Counted from the stretch's first letter, positions 27,277 through 36,723 are shown. The stretch: DNA of 64,000 nucleotides from Allosaccharopolyspora coralli (GCF_009664835.1 NZ_CP045929.1:496001-560000); one strand, 5' to 3'. Notes: generated from the sequence alone by a model not told the origin. Made by a program: numbers and translations.

Positions 27277-28971
27277 CTACGTCGCCTGCCGCGCGCGTTC
27301 GGTAGCCGGTTCCGGTGCTCGGCGCAGGCGCGGAATCAGACTGCCACCGCGCCCGGCGGTGACGGTCTGGGCGAACCCGAGTGCGAGCAGCCCGGCGACG
27401 ACCGTGAATCCGATCCAGTACTCCGGCGGCAACAAGACCCCGAGCGCGCCGCCGAGGACCCAGCTGAGCTGCAGGATCGTCTCGGACCGCCCGAACGCCG
27501 ATGCGCGGGACCGTTCGGGCATGTCGCGCTGAATGACGGCGTCGAGGCAGACCTTGGCCAGCGCGCTGGCGCTCGCCCCGACGAGGGCGACGACCACCGC
27601 CAAGGGCAAACCCGCGAACACGGCGGCGACGGTGGTCGCGGCGAGCACGCCGCCGAGGCACGCGATAATGAGCTGGTCGGGCTTGTGGAAGGTGAGCTGC
27701 GCACCGACGGCGTTGCCGAGGAAGCTCCCGGCGCCCGCCGCACCGCCGACGAGTCCGAGCAGGCCGAGCTGCATCACCGGGTCCGTGACGCCCGCCTTGA
27801 TGACGAAGGCGGCGAAGAGCGTCAGGAACCCGGTCAGCACCCGGATCGAGCCGTTGCCCCACAGCGCCACGACGACGTGGCCGGTCATCGGCGTGCGCTG
27901 CTTCTTCGAGCGTGCGTGGCTGGTGATGACTGCGGGAACCTCGCCCGCGGTGCTTTCCACCCACGCCGGGATGCGCAGGCACAGCCACGCCGCGAACGCG
28001 GCGAGCGCGGCCATGTACCAGAGCGCGCCTTCGGAGCCGAACAGGTAGGCGCAGCCGGAAGCGACGGCGCCGAACACCCCGCCCGCGGCCATGCCGAAAG
28101 TCGTCAGCCGCGAGTTCGCCTTGGTGAGAGTGATCTCGTCGGGCAGCACGCGCGGGGTCATAGCGGCCTTGAGCACCCCGAACGACTTCGACATGACCAT
28201 GCAGCCCAGCGCCGCCGGATACAGCAGCCAACTGTCGAAGTTGAGCGCCATCACCACCGCGAGCACGACCCGGATGCCGAACGACGCGGCGAGCGCACCG
28301 CGCCTGCCTTGCTGGATGCGGTCGAGCGCCGGGCCGATCACGGGCGCGATCAGCGCGAACGGTGCGACGGTGATGAGCAGGTAGAGCGCGACCTTGTCGC
28401 GGCTCTCGGCGGTCGCGGCCGAGAAGAACAGGGTGTTCGCCAGGGCAACGGCCATCGCGGCGTCGACGGCGTAGTTGCCCATCACGGCATAGATGAACTT
28501 GCCGAGCCCGGATCGGTCGGCCCCGTCGGCGTTGGCGGCGGAGAAGAACAGCCGCACCGCTCGCTGGCTCAGGTTCCGGGTCCGCCAAGCGGCGACCCGC
28601 GTGACGGTGAGTTTGCGTGGCGGTTCGTTGCCGCGCCGCGGTTCGTCCGGCTGCTCCGGAGGCGGCTCCTCCTGCGGTTCATGCCTGCCCGGGTGGTCCC
28701 TGGGCAGCGGCGGGAGCCTGCGCGAGCGGTTCGTGCGTGCCGTGGCGTAGTCCGGGTCGTCGTCCCACGGGTAGCGACGAGACGGTTCGGAACGGTTGCG
28801 GCTGCCGTGTTCGGCGCGGTTGCGCTGGTCGTCCCCGGCACGGTTCCGGTGTTCGGCGCCGTTGCCCGGCCGGGTCCGGCCTTGGTGGGTGACGCGTCCG
28901 CGACGGTGCCCGGCGCTCCACCCGGCCCGGCCGCGCGGTTCGTCGTCTCGTCGGGCAGCCATGCCTGCCAT
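27277..28971 (-). CDS. MFS transporter with long basic N-terminal tail
   Basis: Starting at ATG 28971 (MAGMAARRDDEPRGRAG; ATG 28962 is also possible) the protein has 564 residues. The first 130 or so are hydrophilic, Arg/Pro-rich and probably cytoplasmic. About 12 membrane spans follow (from FIYAVMGNYAVDAAMAVALA). It corresponds by position and architecture to Rv0876c. The substrate is unknown. It appears to be co-transcribed with the glutaminyl cyclase gene upstream (28-bp gap) and the DUF2771 gene downstream. Confidence 0.85.
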   Translation of the reverse strand: MAGMAARRDDEPRGRAGWSAGHRRGRVTHQGRTRPGNGAEHRNRAGDDQRNRAEHGSRNRSEPSRRYPWDDDPDYATARTNRSRRLPPLPRDHPGRHEPQEEPPPEQPDEPRRGNEPPRKLTVTRVAAWRTRNLSQRAVRLFFSAANADGADRSGLGKFIYAVMGNYAVDAAMAVALANTLFFSAATAESRDKVALYLLITVAPFALIAPVIGPALDRIQQGRRGALAASFGIRVVLAVVMALNFDSWLLYPAALGCMVMSKSFGVLKAAMTPRVLPDEITLTKANSRLTTFGMAAGGVFGAVASGCAYLFGSEGALWYMAALAAFAAWLCLRIPAWVESTAGEVPAVITSHARSKKQRTPMTGHVVVALWGNGSIRVLTGFLTLFAAFVIKAGVTDPVMQLGLLGLVGGAAGAGSFLGNAVGAQLTFHKPDQLIIACLGGVLAATTVAAVFAGLPLAVVVALVGASASALAKVCLDAVIQRDMPERSRASAFGRSETILQLSWVLGGALGVLLPPEYWIGFTVVAGLLALGFAQTVTAGRGGSLIPRLRRAPEPATERARQAT

Positions 28972-28999
28972 CTTGCCGTATCGGTCCCGGGGCGCAGGA

Positions 29000-29839
29000 T
29001 CATGCCGGGACGAACCGCACACGGTAGAGGTGCGGCCAGTACTTGCCGGTGAGCAGGAACTCGTCGGTGCCGTCGACGGCGGCGATGCCGTTGAGCACGT
29101 CGGCCTCCGCCGCGTCCTCCGGCGGCAGCAGCCCTGACGCGTCGACGACGCCGGTGACCTGCCCGGACCCGGGGTCGATGCGCACGATCCGGTCCTGGCC
29201 CCACACGTTCGCGAACACCTCGCCGCCGACGCACTCGAGCTCGTTGAGTTCGGTCACCGGCCGCTCGTCGAGCGTGACCTCGACGGAGCCGGTCTCATCG
29301 AACGTCACCGGGTCACGGAACGTCAGCTCGTCGCTGCCGTCCGACATCACCATCCGCTGCCCGTCGTGGCACAGGCCCCAGCCCTCGCCCTCGTAGCCGA
29401 CCCGCCGGACCTCACGCAGCGACTCGCGTTCCCGCACCAGCGCGACCTCGTTCTTCCAGGTCAGCTGCCAGATGCGGTCCCCGGCGACGGTGATGCCCTC
29501 ACCGAACTCCTCCGGGGCGAGCGGCATTTCGGCCAGCGTCCGCCCGGTGCGCTGATCGACGGATCTGATCACCGAGCTCTCGTATTGTCCGGTCCCTTCG
29601 TAGAGGATGCCCCCGGCGAGTTCGAGTCCCTGGGTGAAGGCGGTGCGATCGTGCGGAAGGACCTCCATCACGTCGACTCGCAGGTGTGGGACGCTTCCCG
29701 TGTGCCACAAGCCCTGATCGGACTGCTCGCGGTGTGCCTGGCCGTCGCCGTTCCCTGGTTCCTGCGTTACCGCGCAGCTCGCTGGCAGCGCGACCAAGCC
29801 CGCCAGCACGAGGGCGAGCAATCCGCTGTGTCGTCGCAT
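29000..29839 (-). CDS. Glutaminyl-peptide cyclotransferase, secreted lipoprotein
   Basis: A 279-residue protein from ATG 29839, with a lipoprotein signal (LALVLAGLVALPASC). The mature part is a beta-propeller of the plant/bacterial glutamine cyclotransferase type (FTQGLELAGGILYEGTGQYE; GEGWGLCHDGQRMVMSDGSD; LNELECVGGEVFANVWGQD; LNGIA near the C-terminus). It would form pyroglutamate at protein N-termini outside the membrane. It is divergent from DUF3027. Confidence 0.87.
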   Translation of the reverse strand: MRRHSGLLALVLAGLVALPASCAVTQEPGNGDGQAHREQSDQGLWHTGSVPHLRVDVMEVLPHDRTAFTQGLELAGGILYEGTGQYESSVIRSVDQRTGRTLAEMPLAPEEFGEGITVAGDRIWQLTWKNEVALVRERESLREVRRVGYEGEGWGLCHDGQRMVMSDGSDELTFRDPVTFDETGSVEVTLDERPVTELNELECVGGEVFANVWGQDRIVRIDPGSGQVTGVVDASGLLPPEDAAEADVLNGIAAVDGTDEFLLTGKYWPHLYRVRFVPA

Positions 29840-29902
29840 CCGCACGCGGTCAGCGTGACACGGGCGTCGGAGGACTCGGAGGCGTGCGGCACAATCAACG
29901 GT

Positions 29903-30802
29903 GTGACGTCTCTGTCTGCTTCGATCAGCAGCCCGGCTTCCGGTGGTCGTGCCGGCGGTGCGGGTCTCGGCCATGCTGCCGGTGTGGATGCCGCGTACAC
30001 CCCGGACGACGACCGGCGGGACAGGGTCGTGCCCGATCCCGATCCCCGGCTGGTCGCGTCGGTAGACCTCGCACGCACCGCCGCCGAGGACGAGACCGGG
30101 TCCGGTTCGGACGGGCCGGTCGGTGCCCACGTGGGGGTCGAGCCCGAGGCGGAGGGTCTCGCGACGCACCTGTTCGAGTCGACCGATCCCGGGTACGTGG
30201 GCTGGCGTTGGGCGGTGACCGTCGCCACTGTCGGCCCGGGCGAGCCGGTGACGGTGAGCGAGGTCGTGCTGCTGCCCGGTCCGCAGGCGCTGACCGCGCC
30301 CGACTGGGTGCCGTGGAACGAGCGGATCGAACCGGGTGACCTCGGCGCGGGCGATCTGTTGCCGAGCAGCGCCGACGACCCGCGGCTGGTTCCCGGCTAC
30401 GTGCTCAGCGACGACCCGGCGGTCGAGGACGTGGCTCGCGACATCGGGCTCGGGCGGGAACGCGTGCCGAGCCGTGAGGGCCGCTTGGACGCCGCGGAGC
30501 GCTGGTACGAGGGCGAGTTCGGCCCGGACACGGACATGGCCCGGCAGGCACCGGGTGCGTGTGGCACGTGCGGCTTCTTCCTGTCGCTTGCTGGTTCGAT
30601 GCGCGCGGCGTTCGGGGTGTGCAGCAACGAGGTCGCGCCCGCCGACGGCCGAGTCGTGCACGTCGAGTTCGGCTGCGGCGCGCATTCGGAGGCCGAGATC
30701 GACACGTCCTCGACGGTGCCGGTCGCCCGGGTCGTCTACGACGACACGACGCTGGACTACGAGTCTCGCGAGGACTCGCCTGCTCCCGAGGCCAGGGGGT
30801 GA
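29903..30802 (+). CDS. DUF3027 protein
   Basis: A 299-residue protein from GTG 29903. The conserved part includes GYVGWRWAVTVATV, TVSEVVLLPGPQALTAPDWV and PGDLGAGDLLP. A C-terminal cysteine cluster (CGTCGFF, then VCSNE and FGCGAHSEA) could bind zinc or iron. Family members are actinobacterial, and the position matches Rv0877. The start has no clear ribosome site, but CACAAT about 7 bp upstream could be the -10 of a leaderless message. The stop overlaps the next gene as GTGA. Confidence 0.8.
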   Translation: MTSLSASISSPASGGRAGGAGLGHAAGVDAAYTPDDDRRDRVVPDPDPRLVASVDLARTAAEDETGSGSDGPVGAHVGVEPEAEGLATHLFESTDPGYVGWRWAVTVATVGPGEPVTVSEVVLLPGPQALTAPDWVPWNERIEPGDLGAGDLLPSSADDPRLVPGYVLSDDPAVEDVARDIGLGRERVPSREGRLDAAERWYEGEFGPDTDMARQAPGACGTCGFFLSLAGSMRAAFGVCSNEVAPADGRVVHVEFGCGAHSEAEIDTSSTVPVARVVYDDTTLDYESREDSPAPEARG

Positions 30803-33768
30803 CCGACCCTTTCGGCACGGCCGCGCTGCGCAGCGCGGTGTTGCAGGCCTGGGACGCCTCGCCGACCCGGTTCCGGGAGGACGCGAACGCCGAAGGCGAC
30901 CTGCGAGTCGGCGGGTACCGGGATCGGTTGCTCGTGGAGCTCGTCCAGAACGCCGCCGACGCCGCCGACGGAGCCGGCAAGCCCGGCTCCGTGTGGGTGC
31001 GGCTGGTCGACGGCGAGTTGCGGGTGGCGAACACGGGCGCGCCGCTGACGGTCGCCGGTGTCGAGTCCCTGGCTTCGCTGCGCGCGTCGGCGAAACGCGA
31101 GGGCGCCTCGGTGGGGCGGTTCGGCGTGGGTTTCTCGGCGGTGCTCGGAGTCTCGGACGACCCGTCGATCGTCTCGTCCACGGGTGGGATCCGGTTCTCC
31201 GCCTCGGCGACGCGTGAGCAGGCTGTTCAGCGTTCGGGAGTCGCCGACGAGGTGGCTCGCCGTGAAGGCGACGTACCGGTGCTGCGGTTGGCGTGGCCCG
31301 ACGACGGGCAGCCGCCGGAGGGCTACGACAGCGAGGTGCGGCTGCCGCTACGTCCCGGCGTGGACGCGACGGAGTTGCTCGCGGCGTGCGCCGAGCAGGC
31401 CGCGGACCTGTTGCTGGCGCTGCCGTCGGTCGGGGAGATCCGCGTCGACGACCAGGTGTGGCGCAGGCACGACCGCGACGGCGACGCAGTCGACGTAGAC
31501 GGGCCGGACGGAACGCGGCGATGGGTGGTGCACCGCGCGTCCGGCAACCTCCCGGAGTCCACGATGGCCGGTTTGGCCGTGGAGGAACAGCGGCACTCGC
31601 GATGGTGGGTGTGTTGGGCGGTGCAGCTCGACGAGGACGGTGCTCCGGTCGACGCGAGCGGCGACGTGTTGCACGCGCCGACGCCCACGGACGAACGAGT
31701 GTCGTTGCCCGCTCGCCTGTTGGCGGGTGTCCCGCTGGAGCCGGACCGGCGCCGGGTGGCGAATTCGCGCGCGTCCGAAGCGGTCTTGGTGTTCGCCGCG
31801 GAGTGCTACCCGGAACTCGTGTCCAAAATGGACCCGGAGCGCCGCGCCTCGCTGGTTCCGACGCCGGACTTTCCGCTGTCCGATGTGGACGAGAAGCTGC
31901 GACAGGTGGTGACCGACCGTCTCCGGGTGTCGGCATGGCTGCCGTCGGCGGCCGGGCGCGCGGTCGCCCCGCATGCGGCTCGTGTGCTCGACTTCCCGTC
32001 GGCTGAGCTGGTGAAGCTGCTTACCGACCTCGTTCCCGGGCTTGTGATCGCCGAGCTCTCGGAGCCCCGTTTTCGGCAGCGGCTGGCGGCACTGGAGGTC
32101 ACCCGGCTCGGCCCGGCGGAGATCGTCGAGGCGGTGACGGGAGTGCAGCGTCCGGCATCGTGGTGGTACCGGCTCTACGCGGCGGTGGCTCCGATCGAGG
32201 AGTCGGATCCGCGAGCCCGCGACGACTTCGCTGCTTTGCCGGTGCCTTTGGCCGACGGACGCACCGTGACCGGACCCCGCGACGTCCTACTGGGAGCCGA
32301 CGGCGACGACCCCGGCGCTTTGTTGTCCACTCTGGACATTTCAGGCTTGCGGATCGCCGCTGCGGAAGCGAGTCACCCGCTGTTGGAGAAACTCGGCGCG
32401 CATCGGGCCGGCCCGGGCGAGCTGCTCGACGCACCGCCGTTGGCGGACGCCGTACGCAGGAGCGTCGCGGACGCACGCGCGGGCGCGGACACGGGGCCGC
32501 TGGTGGAGGCGGTGCTGCGGCTCGCCTCCGGAGTCGCCTCGCGGGACTGGCTCGGCGCGTTGGCGCTTCCGGACTCCGAGGGTGATCACCGCAGGGCCGA
32601 CGAGTCACTGCTTCCGGACGCGGCGCTGCGTACGGTTCTGGATCCCGAGTTCCTCGGCGGTGACGGCCCGCTGTCGGTGCTGGATGCGGAGTTCGCCGCC
32701 AGGTGGCCGCGGGAGCTGCTGACGTCGGTGGGCGTGCTGGACGGCTTCGCCGTGCACGTCGAGGAATCTCCCGTCGAGGCGCCCGAGGAGTTCGCGGACG
32801 GCGAGCAGTGGTGGCACGAGCAGGAAACGTGCGAGCAGTGGCCGCCGTCGCGGATCAGCGGCGTCCGCGACCTCGACCTGGTCGCTGCGGACGCGTGGCC
32901 GGAGGCGCTGCGCCTGCTCGTCTCGGAACCGGACACGTTGCGAGCCTTGCGGGAACCCGGCGGGCACGCCTCCTGGTGGATCGCACGGTTCGCGACGTTG
33001 GCGGGGCGCCCGCCACGATTCTGGCGGCTCGAGGAGGCCGACGAGCTCTCCGGGCTGTACGACCCGGTGCCGGACGTCGGGCTGGACGTCGAACCGTTGC
33101 GGTTGGCTGGTGTGCGCCAGGAGTTGCGAGTAGCCGATACCGACGACGCCGCCGACCTCCTGGCTCGGCTGGCGGAGCGGGAACGCGCCGTCCGTGCGGG
33201 CACCGCGGTTCGGGCGCACCGAGCGCTGGCCGACGCGGTCGCGTGTGACGTCGTGGACACCGACGACCTGGAACCGCCGCGCGCGGTGCGGTCGCTGTCG
33301 GGCGCGGTGGTGGACGCGCACCGGGCGGTCGTACTCGACGAACCGTGGCTGCTCGGCGTGCTCGACGCGCCGCTCGTCGTCGCGGGCGGCAGCCCCGACC
33401 AGCTCGACGCCGAAGCGCTCGCCGAACTGCTCGACCTACCGCTGGCATCGGAGGACCCGGCCGCGCGGATCGAAGACGCTGGCACGGTCCAACAATGGCG
33501 CGACGCGGCACGCGTACCCGCTGCGTGTGAACTACTCGGCGTCCCGGTGCCTGCGGGCACGGTCGCTGTGCACGAGACACTGACGGTGCGGGTCGCGGAC
33601 GGGGAGCGGCGGGTGCACTGGTGGGTCGACACCGACGGCGCCGTCCACGCGGACCACACGCCGGACGGGCTCGGACGTGCCCTCGCCTGGGCGACGGGAC
33701 ACTGGCCGGACCGCTTCGCGCTCACGGCCCTGCTCGCCGACCCCGAAGCCACCACCCTCCTGCGCTGA
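30799..33768 (+). CDS. Large sacsin-type (GHKL ATPase) protein
   Basis: A 989-residue protein from GTG 30799. The first 250 or so residues form a Hsp90-like GHKL ATP-binding domain of the sacsin N-terminal type. The N-box is ELVQNAADAADG, the G1 region is LRVANTGAPLTVAGVESLAS and the lid glycines are in VGRFGVGFSAVLGVSD. The remaining 700 residues are acidic and show no recognised domain, membrane span or signal. It is translationally coupled to DUF3027 by a GTGA overlap. A chaperone or DNA/protein-remodelling role is plausible for the fold but not demonstrated. Confidence 0.8.
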   Translation: MTDPFGTAALRSAVLQAWDASPTRFREDANAEGDLRVGGYRDRLLVELVQNAADAADGAGKPGSVWVRLVDGELRVANTGAPLTVAGVESLASLRASAKREGASVGRFGVGFSAVLGVSDDPSIVSSTGGIRFSASATREQAVQRSGVADEVARREGDVPVLRLAWPDDGQPPEGYDSEVRLPLRPGVDATELLAACAEQAADLLLALPSVGEIRVDDQVWRRHDRDGDAVDVDGPDGTRRWVVHRASGNLPESTMAGLAVEEQRHSRWWVCWAVQLDEDGAPVDASGDVLHAPTPTDERVSLPARLLAGVPLEPDRRRVANSRASEAVLVFAAECYPELVSKMDPERRASLVPTPDFPLSDVDEKLRQVVTDRLRVSAWLPSAAGRAVAPHAARVLDFPSAELVKLLTDLVPGLVIAELSEPRFRQRLAALEVTRLGPAEIVEAVTGVQRPASWWYRLYAAVAPIEESDPRARDDFAALPVPLADGRTVTGPRDVLLGADGDDPGALLSTLDISGLRIAAAEASHPLLEKLGAHRAGPGELLDAPPLADAVRRSVADARAGADTGPLVEAVLRLASGVASRDWLGALALPDSEGDHRRADESLLPDAALRTVLDPEFLGGDGPLSVLDAEFAARWPRELLTSVGVLDGFAVHVEESPVEAPEEFADGEQWWHEQETCEQWPPSRISGVRDLDLVAADAWPEALRLLVSEPDTLRALREPGGHASWWIARFATLAGRPPRFWRLEEADELSGLYDPVPDVGLDVEPLRLAGVRQELRVADTDDAADLLARLAERERAVRAGTAVRAHRALADAVACDVVDTDDLEPPRAVRSLSGAVVDAHRAVVLDEPWLLGVLDAPLVVAGGSPDQLDAEALAELLDLPLASEDPAARIEDAGTVQQWRDAARVPAACELLGVPVPAGTVAVHETLTVRVADGERRVHWWVDTDGAVHADHTPDGLGRALAWATGHWPDRFALTALLADPEATTLLR

Positions 33769-33774
33769 CGAAGC

Positions 33775-34016
33775 GAACGGCACTCTCGCCTCACGACACG
33801 GGGCGAAGGTGCCGTTCGCTCCAAATCCCGGGTGGGGTGAACGGCACTTTCGCCTCACGACACGGGGCGAAGGTGCCGTTCGCTTCAAATCCCGGGTGGG
33901 GTGAACGGCACTTTCGCCTCACGACACGGGGCGAAGGTGCCGTTCGCTTCGAATCCCCGGGTGAGGTGAACGGCACTTTCGCCTCACCACACGGGGCGAA
34001 GGTGCCGTTCGCTTCA
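33775..34016. repeat. Tandem array of four family A palindromes (about 65-bp unit)
   Basis: Four near-identical units each contain left arm TGAACGGCACTTTCGCC (first copy GCGAACGGCACTCTCGCC), spacer TCACGACACGG and right arm GGCGAAGGTGCCGTTCGC. Units are joined by AAATCCCGGGTGGGG-type linkers. The array fills the gap between the convergent sacsin-like and PPE-like genes. The C-to-T difference between arms leaves a G-T wobble in the RNA stem. Confidence 0.88.
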
Positions 34017-34029
34017 AACGGATCGCCGC

Positions 34030-35544
34030 TCAGCGGTCGTCGTTGTCCCAGTCGCCGAAGACGGCGGGGGCGACCGGGGGCAGCCCGAGGTCTTCCCACG
34101 CTTCGTCGGTGTCGAGCATGTACTTGTTCTCGTGCTCCTGGTCGTCCTCGCCGGGGGCTCCGCGCCCGCGCGCGCCGGGCGCCATCGCGCCTCCGCCCAT
34201 GCCGCCGCGCGCACCCGCGCCGCCCGCGACTCCGCCACCGGTGCTGCCCGACCCGCCGAGGCCGCCGGTGCCCGCGCGGCCGCCGGCGCCGAGGTTGTTG
34301 CCACCCGAGCCGGAGCCGACACCCGAGCCGGAACCTCCGCCCACACCGGAGCCGCTACCGCCGCCGAGACCGCCCACTCCGGCACGTCCACCGGCGCCGA
34401 ACCCGGAGCGTCCGCCTGCGCCGGAACCGCCGCCGGAACCGCCACCGACACCCGTGGCGCCGCGGCCTCCGGAACCGCCACCGACACCCGTGGCGCCGCG
34501 GCCTCCGGAACCGACGCCCGTTCCGCCGCGGCCTCCGGAGCCGCCGCCGACGCCCGAGCCGCCACGGCTCCCGGAGCCGCCCCCAACGCCGGGAGCGCCG
34601 ATCACGCCGCCGCTGATACCTCCAGGAGTGCCTGCACCACCGGAGCCGCCGACACCAGCTCCGCCGGGTACGCCGGCACCAGCACCGCCGGGGCTGGGCG
34701 ACCACGCCGAGCCGCTTCCCGCGGGGGAGCCGGTCCCGGCCGAGGCACCACCGCCGACACCGGATCCGCTGCCCGATGCAGGGTCCACGCCCGTGGCGGA
34801 GCCGTGGGGGAACGAGCCCTGATATCCGGAACCGGCGGCCACCGAGCTCCCGCCGCCCACCGTGCTCGTGTCGCTGCTCAGGCCGCTACCGGTGTAGCCG
34901 TTGCCGCTGCCCACGGTTGCCTTGCCGTGCGGTTGGGCGTCGCCCGGCGCGTAGGTCATCTCCGGGGCCTTCGGGTAGTGCGGCAGGCCCTGGTTCACGC
35001 TGCTGACGCCGTTGCTGTAGGTGTCGTAGTGAGCCTTGGCCTCCTGCGCCTTCGCGGTGGCCTGACGCTCCTGCTGCTGCAGGTCGGTCTCCGAACCGGT
35101 CAGCCACGCGCCGCCCTTCTCGAGCATGTTGTCCGTCGCCGTGACCTCCACCGGCTCCGGCATGCTGTCGCGGACGCGAGAGAAGTTCCCGACCTGGGCC
35201 TCGGCGCTGCTTCCCACCGCGTCCGACACCTGCTGCGCGTCCATCGCGAACTGGCTCATCGGCCGACTCGCCGCGTTGTGCGCCTCCGCCGCCTGGCCCG
35301 TCCAGACGACCCCGGCCTGCTTGTTCGCGTCCTCGATGAGGTTCGCGACTTCGTCGAAGTCGGCAGCGATGTCGTTCTTCCAGGTGCGAACCGAGTCGAC
35401 CAGCTGGCCGGTGCCCTTGCCGCCGTGGATCTGGTTGTACTTCTCGGGGTGGTTGAAACCGACCTGATTCATGATCTCGTCGGAATTGCCCGAATCCGAC
35501 GTGCGGGTGACGACGTACCCGCCCACGATAATGGGTAGCACCAT
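34030..35544 (-). CDS. PPE-like ESX substrate with Gly/Ser-rich region
   Basis: A 504-residue protein. The first 190 or so residues are helical and carry a W-x-G turn (VVWTGQAAEAHNAASRPMSQ), as in PPE/WXG100-like ESX substrates. About 250 residues of Gly/Ser/Ala repeats follow (GVGGGSGGRGATGVG...), reminiscent of PE-PGRS/PPE tails. The protein ends in a conserved-looking acidic tail (MLDTDEAWEDLGLPPVAPAV). It lies in a cluster with an EspG gene and a PE-like gene, which supports type VII secretion. Start ATG 35544 follows AGGAAACAGCC. Confidence 0.72.
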   Translation of the reverse strand: MVLPIIVGGYVVTRTSDSGNSDEIMNQVGFNHPEKYNQIHGGKGTGQLVDSVRTWKNDIAADFDEVANLIEDANKQAGVVWTGQAAEAHNAASRPMSQFAMDAQQVSDAVGSSAEAQVGNFSRVRDSMPEPVEVTATDNMLEKGGAWLTGSETDLQQQERQATAKAQEAKAHYDTYSNGVSSVNQGLPHYPKAPEMTYAPGDAQPHGKATVGSGNGYTGSGLSSDTSTVGGGSSVAAGSGYQGSFPHGSATGVDPASGSGSGVGGGASAGTGSPAGSGSAWSPSPGGAGAGVPGGAGVGGSGGAGTPGGISGGVIGAPGVGGGSGSRGGSGVGGGSGGRGGTGVGSGGRGATGVGGGSGGRGATGVGGGSGGGSGAGGRSGFGAGGRAGVGGLGGGSGSGVGGGSGSGVGSGSGGNNLGAGGRAGTGGLGGSGSTGGGVAGGAGARGGMGGGAMAPGARGRGAPGEDDQEHENKYMLDTDEAWEDLGLPPVAPAVFGDWDNDDR

Positions 35545-35574
35545 GGCTGTTTCCTTAAAGATTCGGGTGTGGCA

Positions 35575-36162
35575 TCAGGACTTCGGAGGGAGGTTGCTGA
35601 GCGCCGAGGCAGCCGCTTTCTCAGCGATTGCGCATGCGTCCTGCATTTTGGCTTCATCGCTGTAGACAGCCCCGTCGATCATCAGAGTGTCGTGGTCGTT
35701 GACTCCGACGATGACGCCGCAAGTTACGTCCGAAGCGTCTACCTTTGCAGCAGGATGGCCTCCGATATCAAGCTCGGTGTAATTCGTGAAGAGATCCTTG
35801 TTGCTCTGGATTCGCCCGAATCCTCCGCCGTTCACCGTGTCCGGTGTCACGCTGACGCTCGCGTTCGAGTCGTCCCACACACAGATGCCTTGTCCCCACT
35901 CAGACTCTTCGATAACGGGTGGTTCGGTCCCAGCGCCTACGGCGGCGAGATTGTCGGGTGTCAAGCCCGAACACGGGTCCTCCGCGACCGCACCCATGTC
36001 TTTGGGATTCTCCACCTGGGAGGCGGGTGGTGGAGGCGCCGCAGAGTTCTCTGTAGTGGGCGCCCCGGGTGTGGGCGAAGGGGCTTGGTCACCCGCACCG
36101 CATGCTGCGACCACGAGTATGGACGCGAGGCAAGCTGAGGTGGCGATCACACGGCGTAGCAC
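35575..36162 (-). CDS. DUF3558 lipoprotein
   Basis: A 195-residue exported protein with lipobox VVAACG and a Pro-rich linker. The DUF3558 core reads DPCSGLTPDNLAAVGAGTEP and GICVWDDSNASVSVT, with a late Cys pair (DVTCGVIVG; DACAIAEKA). DUF3558 lipoproteins often accompany ESX-linked PE/PPE-like genes in actinomycetes. The gene has visibly lower GC than its neighbours (for example 32 of 60 bases in 35641-35700). Confidence 0.78.
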   Translation of the reverse strand: MLRRVIATSACLASILVVAACGAGDQAPSPTPGAPTTENSAAPPPPASQVENPKDMGAVAEDPCSGLTPDNLAAVGAGTEPPVIEESEWGQGICVWDDSNASVSVTPDTVNGGGFGRIQSNKDLFTNYTELDIGGHPAAKVDASDVTCGVIVGVNDHDTLMIDGAVYSDEAKMQDACAIAEKAAASALSNLPPKS

Positions 36163-36171
36163 GACGACTCC

Positions 36172-36570
36172 TCAAGTCCTTGTTGGCGTGGCGGACTCGT
36201 CAGCCTGCTGATAGCCCTGCTGGGCGCTCTTGAGCTGCTCGATCTGGTGTTTCACGCGGTTGATTCCGTCGGTCACGGCGTCGAGAAGGCTGCCTGGACC
36301 ATTGGTTGCCATGTCGTTGAGTGCTTGAGCCAGATTCTTACTGACTTCGTCGTTCCCAGGTGCGCCGACCGTGCTCAAGCGGCTTGCCTGCCGTCGAATC
36401 GACTGCAGCTTCTGCTGGGCGTCTTCGTACTTGGCGATGAGGGCGGGGATCTGGTCGAGCTCGACGGAGAACGACGCCGCCTGGGCGGTGCCGCCGGAGT
36501 TCACGGCGGTGTTGACGACGTAGCGGGCACCGGAGCCGGGGACAGCCCCGGAGGGTGAGTTGTCCAGCAT
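36172..36570 (-). CDS. PE-like small ESX-associated protein
   Basis: A 132-residue helical protein. Its core (FSVELDQIPALIAKYEDAQQ and SLLDAVTDGINRVKHQIEQL) has the two-helix layout of PE/WXG100 partners. There is no signal peptide. It sits 10 bp from the DUF3558 gene, between that gene and espG. The PE assignment rests mainly on size, predicted helices and this context. Confidence 0.6.
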   Translation of the reverse strand: MLDNSPSGAVPGSGARYVVNTAVNSGGTAQAASFSVELDQIPALIAKYEDAQQKLQSIRRQASRLSTVGAPGNDEVSKNLAQALNDMATNGPGSLLDAVTDGINRVKHQIEQLKSAQQGYQQADESATPTRT

Positions 36571-36723
36571 TCCTGTCTCCTCCTTTCCTGGCGTGGGTTC
36601 TGTTGTGTGCGCTGATCGCGACGATCGGTGTCATCCTGCCAGGGCAGCGGCCGGATATGGGCAGATGTGACGTACCGGGTACCGAGTCGGTTCCGCGGTC
36701 CTCCGTTCGGAGCAGCCGCCTCG

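Noticed and set aside
29000-31936. 978-codon minus-strand open frame
   Set aside because: Only its first-listed end (29000-29839) is the glutaminyl cyclase; the rest is an Arg/Pro-rich antisense shadow of DUF3027 and the sacsin-like gene.
33775-34016. CRISPR-like tandem repeats
   Set aside because: Units are self-complementary palindromes joined by near-identical linkers; there are no unique spacers and no cas genes.
34132-35538. 468-codon Ala/Thr-rich plus-strand frame opposite the PPE-like gene
   Set aside because: It is the complement of the Gly/Ser-repeat coding region, with no ribosome site or natural-looking composition.
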